A stretch of DNA of 64,000 bases, taken from an uncultured Alphaproteobacteria bacterium (GTDB lineage: Bacteria > Pseudomonadota > Alphaproteobacteria > Rhodobacterales > Rhodobacteraceae). Of the stretch, positions 50,140 through 59,373 are shown piece by piece; position 1 is the first letter of the stretch; each line of letters opens with the position of its first letter. Location of the stretch: contig CACFXF010000002.1 of assembly GCA_902570265.1 (NCBI GenBank), forward strand, positions 62,001 to 126,000, written 5' to 3'. The position numbers and the translations under genes were made by a program. The notes under the pieces were generated by a model, which saw only the letters and a list, made by a program, of their open reading frames with translations, was not told the origin of the DNA and searched no databases.

Positions 50140-50153
50140 TTTTGTTAACAAAA
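50140..50153. promoter_or_regulatory. 14-base palindrome upstream of the methyltransferase gene
   Basis: TTTTGTTAACAAAA is a perfect palindrome 54 bases before the ATG at 50207, within a 202-base spacer between divergent genes. Operator function is inferred; no riboswitch motif was recognised in this spacer. Confidence 0.3.
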
Positions 50154-50206
50154 TTTTAAAATAGGTTATTTAGTCAGACATATATATAACTTAACAGGAA
50201 TAACAA

Positions 50207-51148
50207 ATGACAAAAACTATTATAGAAAGTTCAAATAGAACTGTTGTTATAGGCTTTGATGAACCATTCTGTATAATTGGAGAAAGAATAAATCCTACAG
50301 GGCGAAAAAAATTGGCAATGGAATTAGAAGCTGAAAATTTTGATACCGTAGTCAAAGATGCTTTAGAACAGGAGAAAGCAGGCGCGAATATTTTAGATAT
50401 AAATGCTGGTGTGGTTTATAACTCAAATCCAAATCCTAATGAAACTGAACCAGTTTTGATGAAAAGGTTAATTGAACTTGTACAAGATACAGTTGATGTC
50501 CCATTATGCATTGATAGCTCAGTGCCTGGCGCTCTTGAAGAAGGTTTAAAGGCCGCAAAGGGAAGGCCTTTACTAAATTCTGTTACTGGAGAAGAAGAAC
50601 GACTAGAAAGCATTCTTCCTCTAGTAAAAAAATACAACGTGCCAGTAGTTGCAATATCTAACGATGATACTGGAATATCAGAAGACCCAAGAGTAAGGTT
50701 TAACGTAGCAAAAAAAATAGTTGAAAGAGCCTCTGATTTTGGGATACCCCCTACTGACATTGTAGTAGACCCACTAGTGATGCCAATTGGTGCAATGGCT
50801 ACAGCCGGTCAACAAGTGTTTGAATTAGTAAAAAAACTGAAAATAGAACTTAAAGTAAATACAACATGTGGAGCATCCAATATTTCTTTTGGACTTCCAA
50901 ATAGACATTCTATAAATTCAACCTTTCTGCCAATGGCTATTGCTTCAGGAATGTCTAGTGCAATTATGAATCCTACCAATCCTCATGAATTAAATTCAAT
51001 TTATGCCGCAAATTTACTGATGAATAGAGACAAAAATGGTGCAAACTGGATAAAACGTAATAGAATTAATTCACCTGATTCTAATTCAAAAGAAGATATA
51101 AATGAAAATTCACAGAGAAGAAGAAGAAGAAGAAATAGTAGAAGATAA
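50207..51148 (+). CDS. Methyltetrahydrofolate:corrinoid methyltransferase (pterin-binding family)
   Basis: Moves a methyl group between tetrahydrofolate and a corrinoid protein. Length is 313 residues. The pterin-binding barrel shows IIGERINPTGRKK, ANILDINAGVV, PLCIDSSVPGALEEGL, GRPLLNSVTGEEERL and a late TCGASNISFGLPNR. The last 14 residues are almost all arginine with serine and asparagine, an unusual tail for this family. The next gene encodes a corrinoid-activation protein, which supports a MtgA- or AcsE-like role over dihydropteroate synthase. The corrinoid protein and substrate-specific methyltransferase are not in this window. Confidence 0.85.
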   Translation: MTKTIIESSNRTVVIGFDEPFCIIGERINPTGRKKLAMELEAENFDTVVKDALEQEKAGANILDINAGVVYNSNPNPNETEPVLMKRLIELVQDTVDVPLCIDSSVPGALEEGLKAAKGRPLLNSVTGEEERLESILPLVKKYNVPVVAISNDDTGISEDPRVRFNVAKKIVERASDFGIPPTDIVVDPLVMPIGAMATAGQQVFELVKKLKIELKVNTTCGASNISFGLPNRHSINSTFLPMAIASGMSSAIMNPTNPHELNSIYAANLLMNRDKNGANWIKRNRINSPDSNSKEDINENSQRRRRRRNSRR

Positions 51149-51187
51149 CAAATACTGGTATTTTTTTAATCATTTTTCTGTTAGTCA

Positions 51188-53248
51188 ATGAATAATTATA
51201 AAAAAAATAATTTTATTTCAATATCAAGAACTAATGACTTAACTGTTGTTTTTACACCCTCTGGTTTAAGGGGTACTGTTAAAAATGGGACAACCATATT
51301 GGATGCTGCTAGACAATTAGGAGTGGATCTAGATAGTGTTTGTGGAGGAAGAGGAATATGTACTAAATGTAAAGTCAAACCGTCTTTTGGTAATTTTTCA
51401 AAATTTAATATTGACGCTAAAGAAGGTAATTTAGCCCCACCAACTGAAATTGAAAATAAGTCTATAGAAAAAAATAGAATCTCTTGCGATGAAAGACTTG
51501 GATGCCAAACTAAAATTTTAGGAGATATGATAATTGACGTTCCTGAAGAAAGCCAAGTACATAAACAAGTGATCAGAAAAAGGATAGAACTTAAAAATAT
51601 TGATATAAATCCAGCAACTAAACTTTATTATGTAGAGGTTAAAGAACCAGACATACATAATCCTTCAGGAGATCTTCAAAGATTAAATCTTGCACTAAAA
51701 AAACAGTGGGGAATTAAAAAAACAAACATTTCGTTAAAAATTTTAAAAAACCTACAATATATTTTACGAAAAGGAAAATGGTGTGTTACATGCGCTATTT
51801 TTCATCAAGATAATGAAGATAGCGAAATCGTGAACATATGGCCAGGATTTTTGGACTCAAACCTTTACGGAATAGCTATTGATTTAGGATCAACTACTGT
51901 TGCTGCACATCTTTGTGATTTACATACTGGTGAAATTATAAATTCATCAGGAATTATGAACCCTCAGATACGATTTGGAGAAGATCTTATGAGTAGGGTT
52001 AGTTTTTCTATGATGAATGATGATGGCACTGAAAAACTAAAAGAAACTGTTCAAGAATCTTTAAATACCTTATTTAAAAATTTAATGAGAGAACCAGAAA
52101 TCGACCCTAAACTGGTTGTAGAACTTTCTATAGTATGTAATCCAGTAATGCACCATTTGCTATTAGGTATAAATCCTACTGAATTAGGACAAGCTCCCTT
52201 TGCACTTGCATCATCTGATTCACTTTATTTCAAAAATGAACATATAGGATTAAATTTTTTGGATAATGCAAATTTATATTTATTACCTTGCATTGCAGGA
52301 CATGTGGGAGCAGATGCAGCAGCCGTTATTTTATCAGAAGCACCTAATGAATCTGAAGAAACTGTTCTAATAATAGATGTGGGAACTAATGCTGAACTTA
52401 TACTTGGCAATAAATCTGAATTATATGCATGTTCTTCTCCCACAGGTCCAGCATTTGAAGGAGCTCAAATATCATCAGGGCAAAGGGCAGCACCTGGAGC
52501 TATAGAAAAAATTAAAATTGATCCAATTTCAAAAGATCCGATTTTCAAAGTAATTGGCTGTGATTATTGGTCGAATGAAGAACAATTTCAAAATTTTTTG
52601 TTAAATCAAAAAATTACTGGCATATGTGGTTCTGGTATAATTGAAGCTATTGCAGAAATGAGAATGACAGGTATTTTAGATGCATCTGGATTAATTGGGT
52701 CTAGTTCAGAAACTGGATCTGAAAGATGTATTTCTGAAGGTAGAACCAATAGCTACATAATTTATAAAAGTATGATTAATGATGAAACAACAATAAAAAT
52801 TACAAATGGTGATGTGAGAGCAATACAATTAGCAAAAGCAGCTTTATTTGCAGGCTCAAGATTATTAATGGATGAAATGAAAATAGATAAAATTGATAAG
52901 ATAATTTTAGCTGGTGCTTTTGGTGCACATATCTCTACAAAACATGCTATGGTTCTAGGTATGATACCAGATTGTAATTTAAAGAATGTTACATCTGCTG
53001 GAAATGCAGCTGGCGCAGGAGCCATGATTGCACTTTTAAATAGTAAATCAAGACTTGAAATTTCCAAAACTGTGAAAAAAATAAATAAAATTGAAACAGC
53101 CATGGCTCCAAAGTTTCAAGAATATTTTGTGTCCGCCTCAGCTATTCCTAATTCAATGTTTTCTTTTCCTGAATTAGAGAAAGTAATGAAATTACCTGAT
53201 GTAAGTTTTAACCAAAAGAAAAGAAATAAAAGATCAAATTATAATTAG
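51188..53248 (+). CDS. ASKHA/DUF4445 reductive activator of corrinoid proteins with N-terminal ferredoxin domain
   Basis: Proteins of this family (RACE/RamA-like) use ATP and low-potential electrons to return inactive cob(II)alamin to cob(I)alamin. Length is 686 residues. An N-terminal [2Fe-2S] domain has cysteines at about 52, 58, 61 and 106 (VCGGRGICTKC, then GCQTKI). The ASKHA domains follow, with AIDLGSTTVAAHLCDL near 230, VLIIDVGTNAELILG and ILAGAFGAHIS. It starts 39 bases after the methyltransferase gene, so the pair is likely one operon. Confidence 0.87.
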   Translation: MNNYKKNNFISISRTNDLTVVFTPSGLRGTVKNGTTILDAARQLGVDLDSVCGGRGICTKCKVKPSFGNFSKFNIDAKEGNLAPPTEIENKSIEKNRISCDERLGCQTKILGDMIIDVPEESQVHKQVIRKRIELKNIDINPATKLYYVEVKEPDIHNPSGDLQRLNLALKKQWGIKKTNISLKILKNLQYILRKGKWCVTCAIFHQDNEDSEIVNIWPGFLDSNLYGIAIDLGSTTVAAHLCDLHTGEIINSSGIMNPQIRFGEDLMSRVSFSMMNDDGTEKLKETVQESLNTLFKNLMREPEIDPKLVVELSIVCNPVMHHLLLGINPTELGQAPFALASSDSLYFKNEHIGLNFLDNANLYLLPCIAGHVGADAAAVILSEAPNESEETVLIIDVGTNAELILGNKSELYACSSPTGPAFEGAQISSGQRAAPGAIEKIKIDPISKDPIFKVIGCDYWSNEEQFQNFLLNQKITGICGSGIIEAIAEMRMTGILDASGLIGSSSETGSERCISEGRTNSYIIYKSMINDETTIKITNGDVRAIQLAKAALFAGSRLLMDEMKIDKIDKIILAGAFGAHISTKHAMVLGMIPDCNLKNVTSAGNAAGAGAMIALLNSKSRLEISKTVKKINKIETAMAPKFQEYFVSASAIPNSMFSFPELEKVMKLPDVSFNQKKRNKRSNYN

Positions 53249-53304
53249 TAAAACTAACTATTATTTGTTAATTATAATTAATCTAATAATTGCAGGAGTG
53301 ATTT

Positions 53305-53703
53305 TTGAATATTTACAGATTAGTATATAAATCTAAACCTTTCGGATATGATCAAGCCATTTTAAACGGAATTCTGTCTGATGCAATAAACTACAATTCA
53401 AAAAATAATATAACTGGTGCTTTGATTTGTAGAGATGATATTTATTTACAACTTCTTGAAGGTCCTGAATATGAAGTAAATCTAACATTTGAAAAAATTT
53501 CTAATGATGATAGACATTTAGAAATTGAGCTTCTTCTTGAAGAGTATTGTAATAAAAGGATTTTCCCAGGATGGAATATGAAAGATGATCCCGCAAGAAC
53601 TTGGTTTTGGAATAAAGAAGAAATAAATTCTGGAATCTTTAATAAGATACCTAAGATTAAAATAATAGAAGTTTTTGAAAAAATCGCTAACCAGATAAAT
53701 TAG
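53305..53703 (+). CDS. BLUF-domain blue-light sensor (single domain)
   Basis: 132 residues, nearly all one BLUF domain that binds FAD. The key residues are present: Tyr8 in RLVYKS, Asn31 in NYNSKNNITGAL, Gln49 in YLQLLEG, and Trp-Met in FPGWNM. Short BLUF proteins act by contacting a partner; no effector domain is fused here. The start is TTG at 53305, supported by AGGAG at 53294-53298 and by the domain boundary. It lies 56 bases after the corrinoid activator and could be in the same transcript. Confidence 0.88.
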   Translation: MNIYRLVYKSKPFGYDQAILNGILSDAINYNSKNNITGALICRDDIYLQLLEGPEYEVNLTFEKISNDDRHLEIELLLEEYCNKRIFPGWNMKDDPARTWFWNKEEINSGIFNKIPKIKIIEVFEKIANQIN

Positions 53704-53862
53704 TATCTAATTAACAATATTTGTTGATATTCCAGTAACAAATTTAAAAGAAATACTTCATATAATTCTGATTTTATTTTTTTCTTAGAGAATTTTGTTT
53801 ATTTTTTTTTAAATTTAAACTTATAATGAAGTATCTCAATTTTTAATCAGGATATTTTTATT

Positions 53863-54592
53863 ATGGATATAAATTCTAAACTAAAATTAAAAATTAAATC
53901 TAATAGAAAAGCAATTTTTGAGTTAGACTCAAAAAATTGAAGAAAATCGATCAAAAAGCGAAGAATTGAGATCTTCTGCTGAAAGAGATAATGCTTCAAT
54001 AGCTAGGAATTATACTGCTGCATTTTACGGAAATCACCAATTAACTAATAGAAATTCAGAAGAAATTTTTAAAAATAGAATAGCTATCCTAAACAATATG
54101 GAAGTAGACGGTGAAGTCGAAGTAAACTTTCGTGAAACAATGATAAATATGGCAAATGTTGATTATTTTACTCATAGAGCTGAAGTTAATCAGGAGATAA
54201 TTGATATTAACCAAAAATTATCAGAAGTTAATTCACTACTTATTCAAATAAATAGAGCAATAATGGCAAGAAATGAAAAATCTGTAAAATTTAATAGAAA
54301 AAATTTGGATATAAATAAAAGATTTTTAAATGGTGAATTTCATCCTTCAAAAGCAACTGTGGCGGCAAATAATAAAAGATCAAAAGAAAACGAAGATAGA
54401 TGTTTAAAACTAACAAAAGCAGCAGAAAGAAATAAAACTAAGATTGAAAAACTTAAAAAGATAGGACAAGAAAATGCTGCAAATGTTTTAAGAAATTCAA
54501 TTGAGATTTCGAAAAGAAGAAGTCAAATCACAGAAAATCAAGAAGAGGTAATAGCTGATCAAAAACATATAGCTAGTACAATATTTAATTAG
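53863..54592 (+). pseudogene. Coiled-coil protein gene with a one-base insertion
   Basis: ATG at 53863 follows AGGA (53849-53852) and opens a frame MDINSKLKLKIKSNRKAIFE that stops at 53938-53940, just after an A6 run (53931-53936). Dropping one A joins it directly to the long downstream frame (SKIEENRSKSEELRSSAERDN...), which then runs to 54592. The restored product is about 242 residues, highly charged and helical throughout, with repeated N/K/E-rich heptad-like segments. No family recognised. The insertion could be real decay, slippage-corrected expression, or an assembly error. Confidence 0.55.
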
Positions 54593-54723
54593 TTTAGTTT
54601 ATTTTTTTACCAATATAAATATAAACTTTGATTTTTTTTTATATATTAATAGATAATTAGAAATATTTAAATAATTTGGATAAGAAAAATTCAAAAAATT
54701 TTAATATTTAAGGGTTATAATAT

Positions 54724-55449
54724 ATGTCTTATTTTTTTAAGATTGCTGAAAATAAGGATGAAATAAAATTATCTCAATTATTTAGGAGTAAAATTTTTAG
54801 AAACTCTGATAGTTTCTGCGATACTGATGAACTGGACAAAAAATGTATACATTTTTTAATTTTTGACAAATTAAATTCTAATAAATTAGTATGTGTTTTT
54901 CGTGTTTATATAATGATTAATTTTAATCAAATAAAATATTCTTATTCTCATCAGTTTTACAAACTTAATAACTTAAAAAAAATTAAAGAGCCAATGCTAG
55001 AACTTGGTAGATTTTGCATTGATCCCAAATACAAAGATCCAAAAATTATAATGACTGCATGGTTTGCAATAAGGAATTTGGTTGAAAAAAATCATATAAA
55101 ATTTCTATTCGGATGCTCAAGTTTTTTTGGAACCAATATTGAAAAATATTCAGATTGTTTCAAGTTTCTTAAAAGTAAATACATTGCCCCAAAAAATCTT
55201 ATCCCTTATGTTAAAGCACCTAAAGTATTTAAATTTAATAAATTAATTAATCTTAATAATTTTTGTTTGAAAAAAGTAAGGAACACCCTCCCCCCTCTTC
55301 TTTCATCTTATCTTAAACTAGGTGGCTGGGTTTCAGATCATGTTGTGATAGATCATGATTTACAAACCATGCATGTATTTACTGGACTAGAAATAAAAGA
55401 TATTCCACACAAACGGCTTCGCTTTTTAAAATCGTTTAATTTTAATTGA
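54724..55449 (+). CDS. OlsB-like N-acyltransferase (GNAT/hemolysin family)
   Basis: 241 residues. The pattern EPMLELGRFCIDPKYKDPKIIMTAW and IKFLFGCSSFFGTN matches ornithine N-acyltransferase (OlsB) and related autoinducer-synthase-like folds, which use acyl-ACP. OlsB makes lyso-ornithine lipid, a phosphorus-free membrane lipid precursor used under phosphate limitation. The N-terminal part (LFRSKIFRNSD...) is typical. A short frame that overlaps its stop follows, in the place where olsA often lies. Confidence 0.75.
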   Translation: MSYFFKIAENKDEIKLSQLFRSKIFRNSDSFCDTDELDKKCIHFLIFDKLNSNKLVCVFRVYIMINFNQIKYSYSHQFYKLNNLKKIKEPMLELGRFCIDPKYKDPKIIMTAWFAIRNLVEKNHIKFLFGCSSFFGTNIEKYSDCFKFLKSKYIAPKNLIPYVKAPKVFKFNKLINLNNFCLKKVRNTLPPLLSSYLKLGGWVSDHVVIDHDLQTMHVFTGLEIKDIPHKRLRFLKSFNFN

Positions 55450-55649
55450 AAAATTTTAAATCAAGTATTGTTAAAATTTCTCATCTTATCGTTAGTGGGA
55501 TCATACACAGCACCTTCAATGTCTTTTTTTACCAATGCAAAAGATACAAGAACAAAGAAGTTTATAAACCAAATTCTTTAAAATCAAGAATAAAATATAT
55601 CAATATAGCTTTACTTAACAAATATTTTTTGACAAGATTTAATATATAA
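55446..55649 (+). CDS. Short basic frame after the OlsB-like gene
   Basis: 67 residues from TTG 55446, overlapping the previous stop by four bases. It has a hydrophobic start (ISHLIVSGIIHSTFNVFF) and a very basic remainder. It could be the decayed N-terminus of an OlsA-type O-acyltransferase, which would normally be about 250 residues and contain an NHxSxxD motif not seen here. It may equally be spurious. Confidence 0.3.
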   Translation: MKNFKSSIVKISHLIVSGIIHSTFNVFFYQCKRYKNKEVYKPNSLKSRIKYINIALLNKYFLTRFNI

Positions 55650-55666
55650 ACTTATGGGAGGAAAAT

Positions 55667-56683
55667 ATGAGTTTCTTTGATTTTGCAAAATTAAAAATTA
55701 AAATAATAAGCCTTACATTAATTACTGCATTTTTTTCATTTTCTTTAAATGCTGCAGAATATACTGGTAGGTTATCAATGCACTGGAATGACAAACATCA
55801 TTGTACCAAGCACGCCCAAATGTTTGTTGATGAAGTTTTTGAAAAATCAAACGGAAGATTAAAAATAGAAGTTTTTCACTCAGGTCAATTATTTGGGATC
55901 AGAGAAATTATGGGGGGAATTACTTCAGGTGCTGTTGACTTAGGAGGTGTAGTTGGCGTTGTAGGTTTTCCAAAAATTAATAAAAATTTTAATGTTGCAA
56001 CGATACCAGGTTTATTTGAATCTTTTGAACAACAAAGAGAATTTTTTCTAAAGTCTGATAAGGGATCAGAAATTTGGGGTGATCTCTTAAAGAAAACAAA
56101 TTCTACTTTAGTTATGTATAATCCAGTTGGGCCTGTAATGACATTTAGTGGTGCTAGAGAATTAACTGGCATTGATGCTATGAAAAACTTAAAAGCTAGA
56201 AGACTAATAGGTGCTGAAGAACCTATGTGGAAAGCTTATGGTGCAAAAATTGTAGGATTAAAAACAAGTGAAGTCTATACAGCTCTTCAAACGGGTATGA
56301 TTGATACCATTAACACTCCTCCACAAAGTATAAGAGCTTATAGTTGGTGGGAATTCTTAAAATTTGGACAAAGACCATATCAATATTTTGCAGATGCTTA
56401 TATAATGGCAAATAGTGACTGGTTTAATAAATTACCAAGTGATCTTCAGAAAATTGTAGTAGATGCAGGTAAAAAATTTGGTGATGTTTCTACAAATAAA
56501 ATTATTGGAGTTGGGGAAGAAGTAATCTCTGAATTTGAAGCAAGAGGAGGGAAAATGACACTTCTAACTGGAGCTGAGAAAGATAAATTTGATAACCTTA
56601 TGTCAGAGAAAATAATTCCAGCTATGATGGATAAATTTGACGCTGATGCCTATAAAGCAGCTGAATCTTTTGTTTCTAATTAG
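55667..56683 (+). CDS. TRAP transporter periplasmic solute-binding protein (DctP family)
   Basis: Binds an organic acid-type solute in the periplasm for the DctQM permease. Length is 338 residues, with a signal peptide of about 29 residues ending SLNAAEY. DctP blocks visible are KHAQMFVDEVFEKSNGRLKIEVFHSGQLFG, KNLKARRLIGAE and EVYTALQTGMIDTINTPP. The arginine of KARRLIG is the usual carboxylate ligand. A strong GGGAGG (55655-55660) precedes the start. The substrate is unknown; C4-dicarboxylates, taurine-like or sulfonium solutes are all possible. Confidence 0.9.
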   Translation: MSFFDFAKLKIKIISLTLITAFFSFSLNAAEYTGRLSMHWNDKHHCTKHAQMFVDEVFEKSNGRLKIEVFHSGQLFGIREIMGGITSGAVDLGGVVGVVGFPKINKNFNVATIPGLFESFEQQREFFLKSDKGSEIWGDLLKKTNSTLVMYNPVGPVMTFSGARELTGIDAMKNLKARRLIGAEEPMWKAYGAKIVGLKTSEVYTALQTGMIDTINTPPQSIRAYSWWEFLKFGQRPYQYFADAYIMANSDWFNKLPSDLQKIVVDAGKKFGDVSTNKIIGVGEEVISEFEARGGKMTLLTGAEKDKFDNLMSEKIIPAMMDKFDADAYKAAESFVSN

Positions 56684-56720
56684 ATGAATTATAGATTTTT
56701 TTATTATTCTATTTGCTTAA

Positions 56721-57233
56721 ATGAATAATATTTTAGTGCCATTGCAATTTATAAATGGAATTTTAACCAAAATTACATTTTTTATTGCAATGGTTATAGT
56801 TTGTATAATGGTATTAGCCCTTTCGGGTAGCGCTTTAACGAGATATATCTCAGGTCATGGTTTTGATTGGTTTATAGAACTACCACCTGCTTTGGTTAGT
56901 TGGTTAGTATTCCCTTTGTTGGGACCTCTGTTAAAAACTGGAAATCACATTGAAGTAGATTTTGTAAGTACTATTTTGTCTTCAAGAAACATAAAATTCA
57001 TAAAGTGCTTTGTATATTTATTAAGTTTAATTTCATCCTTCATTTTTTTCAAAGCTGGCCTAGATGCAACTCTTCTTTTTTATAATCTTGGACAAATGAT
57101 GGAACTTGAGATTGATGTTCCTATTTGGATTATGTTCTTATCTTTTCCTGTAGGGTTTATAATAATGGGTTTATTTTCCTTGGAATTATTTTTAACAACT
57201 TCACTTGATATATATAAAGATAGATCGTCTTAA
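56721..57233 (+). CDS. TRAP transporter small permease (DctQ family)
   Basis: 170 residues with four membrane helices. GSALTRYISGHGFDW and ELPPALVSWLVFPLLG fall at the conserved positions of DctQ. It is 37 bases after dctP and shares its last base with the start of the large permease gene. Confidence 0.88.
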   Translation: MNNILVPLQFINGILTKITFFIAMVIVCIMVLALSGSALTRYISGHGFDWFIELPPALVSWLVFPLLGPLLKTGNHIEVDFVSTILSSRNIKFIKCFVYLLSLISSFIFFKAGLDATLLFYNLGQMMELEIDVPIWIMFLSFPVGFIIMGLFSLELFLTTSLDIYKDRSS

Positions 57234-58504
57234 TGTTCTCTTTCGCATTAATTTTTTCATTCATTTTATTGTTTTTATCAGTACCTATTTTTTTAGTCTT
57301 TGGATTAGGTAGTTCAGTAGCTGCAATTTGGGGATTAAATCTACCATGGTCTACACTTATTCAAATGGCATTCGAGTCTATGAATAAGCACGTCCTTATT
57401 GCTGTGCCACTATTTATATTTTCTGGAATGGTAATGTTAAGAGGAGGTGCAGCTAGTAGGTTAGTAAATTTTGCAACTTCCCTTGTTGGACACTTGCCAG
57501 GAGGACTTGGAATAGCAATGGTTATTGCTATGGGGTTTTTTGCTGCTTTCTGTGGTTCAATTTTAGCTGCAATTACTGCCGTAGGAACAATAATGATGCC
57601 TAAAATGATAGAAGCAGGTTATCCAAAGCCTTTTGTTATTGTTTTAGCTGCTTCAGCTGCATTACTTGAAGCATTAATTCCCCCATCTAATGCAGCAATT
57701 TTGTATAGTGCATTAACTTATGTACCAGTTTCACAAACTTTTGCTGCAGGTGTTATACCTGGAATAATTTTATTGTTTTTCATGATAGCTTTAGTTTTGT
57801 TTAAATGCAGAAATATTAAAAGACATAAACCCGCATCAAATTATGAGAAATTGATACTTGGTTTAAAAGCTTTTCCAGCCCTTCTAACTCCTTTAATAAT
57901 TTTAGGTGGAATTTATGGAGGATTACTTACCCCTTCAGAGTCAGCAGCAGTTTCAGGAATCTGGGCAATTTTTATGGGTTTTTTAATTTATCGAGAACTT
58001 ACTATCAATTCTTTATTACAAAGTATAAAAGATACAGCAATTACTACTTCAGTTATATTTTCAATAATTGCAATGGCTACTTTCCTAAGCAAAGTATTTA
58101 CCTATACTCAATTTCCTCAATTTATTATTAAATCAATTACTGAAATGGGCGTTGGTTTGAATTTCTTTTGGTTTGCTATGGCTTTGATATGTTTGATTTT
58201 AGGAACATTCATCGAAATTATACCAGTTTTTTATCTTACAATTCCGATATTTACAGCGATTATTTTATCCTTTGATCAAAGCTTAATTCATCTTTATGTA
58301 GTATTTGTTGCCTTTGCTGGAATAGGCATGATTACACCACCAGTTTGTGTTGGTATTTATACATCAGCAAGTGTTATTAAGGAAAACCCTGGGAAAGCAT
58401 TTAAAGAAGTACCTCTATTTACAGCCGTGGGTATTTTGTATGGTATAATAATGATACTATTTCCAAGTTTATCAACATGGTTGCCTGCATATCTTACGGG
58501 TTAG
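57233..58504 (+). CDS. TRAP transporter large permease (DctM family)
   Basis: 423 residues with about 12 membrane helices; sodium-coupled transport core. Signatures are VPLFIFSGMVMLRGGAASRLV, GFFAAFCGSILAAITAVGTIMMPKM, LIPPSNAAILYS and ITPPVCVGIY. It completes the three-part TRAP operon and ends nine bases from the converging aminotransferase gene. Confidence 0.93.
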   Translation: MFSFALIFSFILLFLSVPIFLVFGLGSSVAAIWGLNLPWSTLIQMAFESMNKHVLIAVPLFIFSGMVMLRGGAASRLVNFATSLVGHLPGGLGIAMVIAMGFFAAFCGSILAAITAVGTIMMPKMIEAGYPKPFVIVLAASAALLEALIPPSNAAILYSALTYVPVSQTFAAGVIPGIILLFFMIALVLFKCRNIKRHKPASNYEKLILGLKAFPALLTPLIILGGIYGGLLTPSESAAVSGIWAIFMGFLIYRELTINSLLQSIKDTAITTSVIFSIIAMATFLSKVFTYTQFPQFIIKSITEMGVGLNFFWFAMALICLILGTFIEIIPVFYLTIPIFTAIILSFDQSLIHLYVVFVAFAGIGMITPPVCVGIYTSASVIKENPGKAFKEVPLFTAVGILYGIIMILFPSLSTWLPAYLTG

Positions 58505-58512
58505 AAATTTTA

Positions 58513-59373
58513 TTATTTAGATTTAGCCCAATCCCAATAAAGATCTCTAGTTTTTTTTGTGATAGGTCCAATCTGATAATTGGTATCATTAAAAGCATTT
58601 ACAGGAGTTACTTTCATCATATTCCCAGACATAAAAACTTCATCCGCCTCAGAAACATCACTAAATGATATTACCTTCTCATGAACTTTATAACCATCAG
58701 CTTTTAAATTTGAGATGTGCCTGTTTCGTGTAATTCCAGCTAGAAAAGTTCCATTTGGTATAGGTGTAAAAACTTCACCATCCTTTACAATAAAAATGTT
58801 AGCTGTAGCGGTTTCAGCCACATTTCCCATTATATCAGCAACTAAAGCGTTGGAAAAACCCTTTTTTCTTGCTTCAGCTAACATCCTTGCATTGTTTGGA
58901 TATAAGCATCCAGCTTTTGCATTTACTACATTATCTTCCAAAACAGGTCTTCTAAAACTTGTTGTTGTGAGTGTTGCTGCCAAATTAGGGTCAGCCATAG
59001 GAATATCTTCTAGACATATTGCAAATCCTGTTAGACCCTTTTTAGGAACAATTGCTAATTCTCCACCTTCAATTGCCCAATACATAGGTCTAATGTAGAT
59101 TGCTTGGTTAGAATTATATTTTTTAATTCCATCCATAATAATATCAACCATTTTTTCTGAAGAAATAGTAGGAGTAATCATCATTGCTTCTGCAGAATGA
59201 TTTACCCTATCACAATGAGCTTTCAGATCAGGAGCCACACCATCTACATATCTTGCTCCGTCAAAAACACTACTTCCTAACCAAGATCCATGGTCAGCAG
59301 CTCTCATTACATATTTATCTTGAGAATGCCATGTTCCCTCAAAAAAAGTTCTTACATTTGAACCAGTAGCCAT
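58513..59373 (-). CDS. Branched-chain-type class IV aminotransferase
   Basis: PLP-dependent aminotransferase of fold type IV, 286 residues. The start RTFFEGTWHSQDKYVMRAADHG, the PLP lysine in NVVNAKAGCLYPNNARM (about 155) and the later VADIMGNVAETATANIF are family blocks. IlvE is the likeliest role, but D-amino acid or other class IV substrates cannot be excluded. It is transcribed toward the TRAP operon. Confidence 0.87.
   Translation of the reverse strand: MATGSNVRTFFEGTWHSQDKYVMRAADHGSWLGSSVFDGARYVDGVAPDLKAHCDRVNHSAEAMMITPTISSEKMVDIIMDGIKKYNSNQAIYIRPMYWAIEGGELAIVPKKGLTGFAICLEDIPMADPNLAATLTTTSFRRPVLEDNVVNAKAGCLYPNNARMLAEARKKGFSNALVADIMGNVAETATANIFIVKDGEVFTPIPNGTFLAGITRNRHISNLKADGYKVHEKVISFSDVSEADEVFMSGNMMKVTPVNAFNDTNYQIGPITKKTRDLYWDWAKSK

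Noticed and set aside
50005-50206. Possible SAM or cobalamin riboswitch before the corrinoid methyltransferase gene
   Set aside because: No conserved core motif of either class recognised; only a palindrome and A/T runs are visible.
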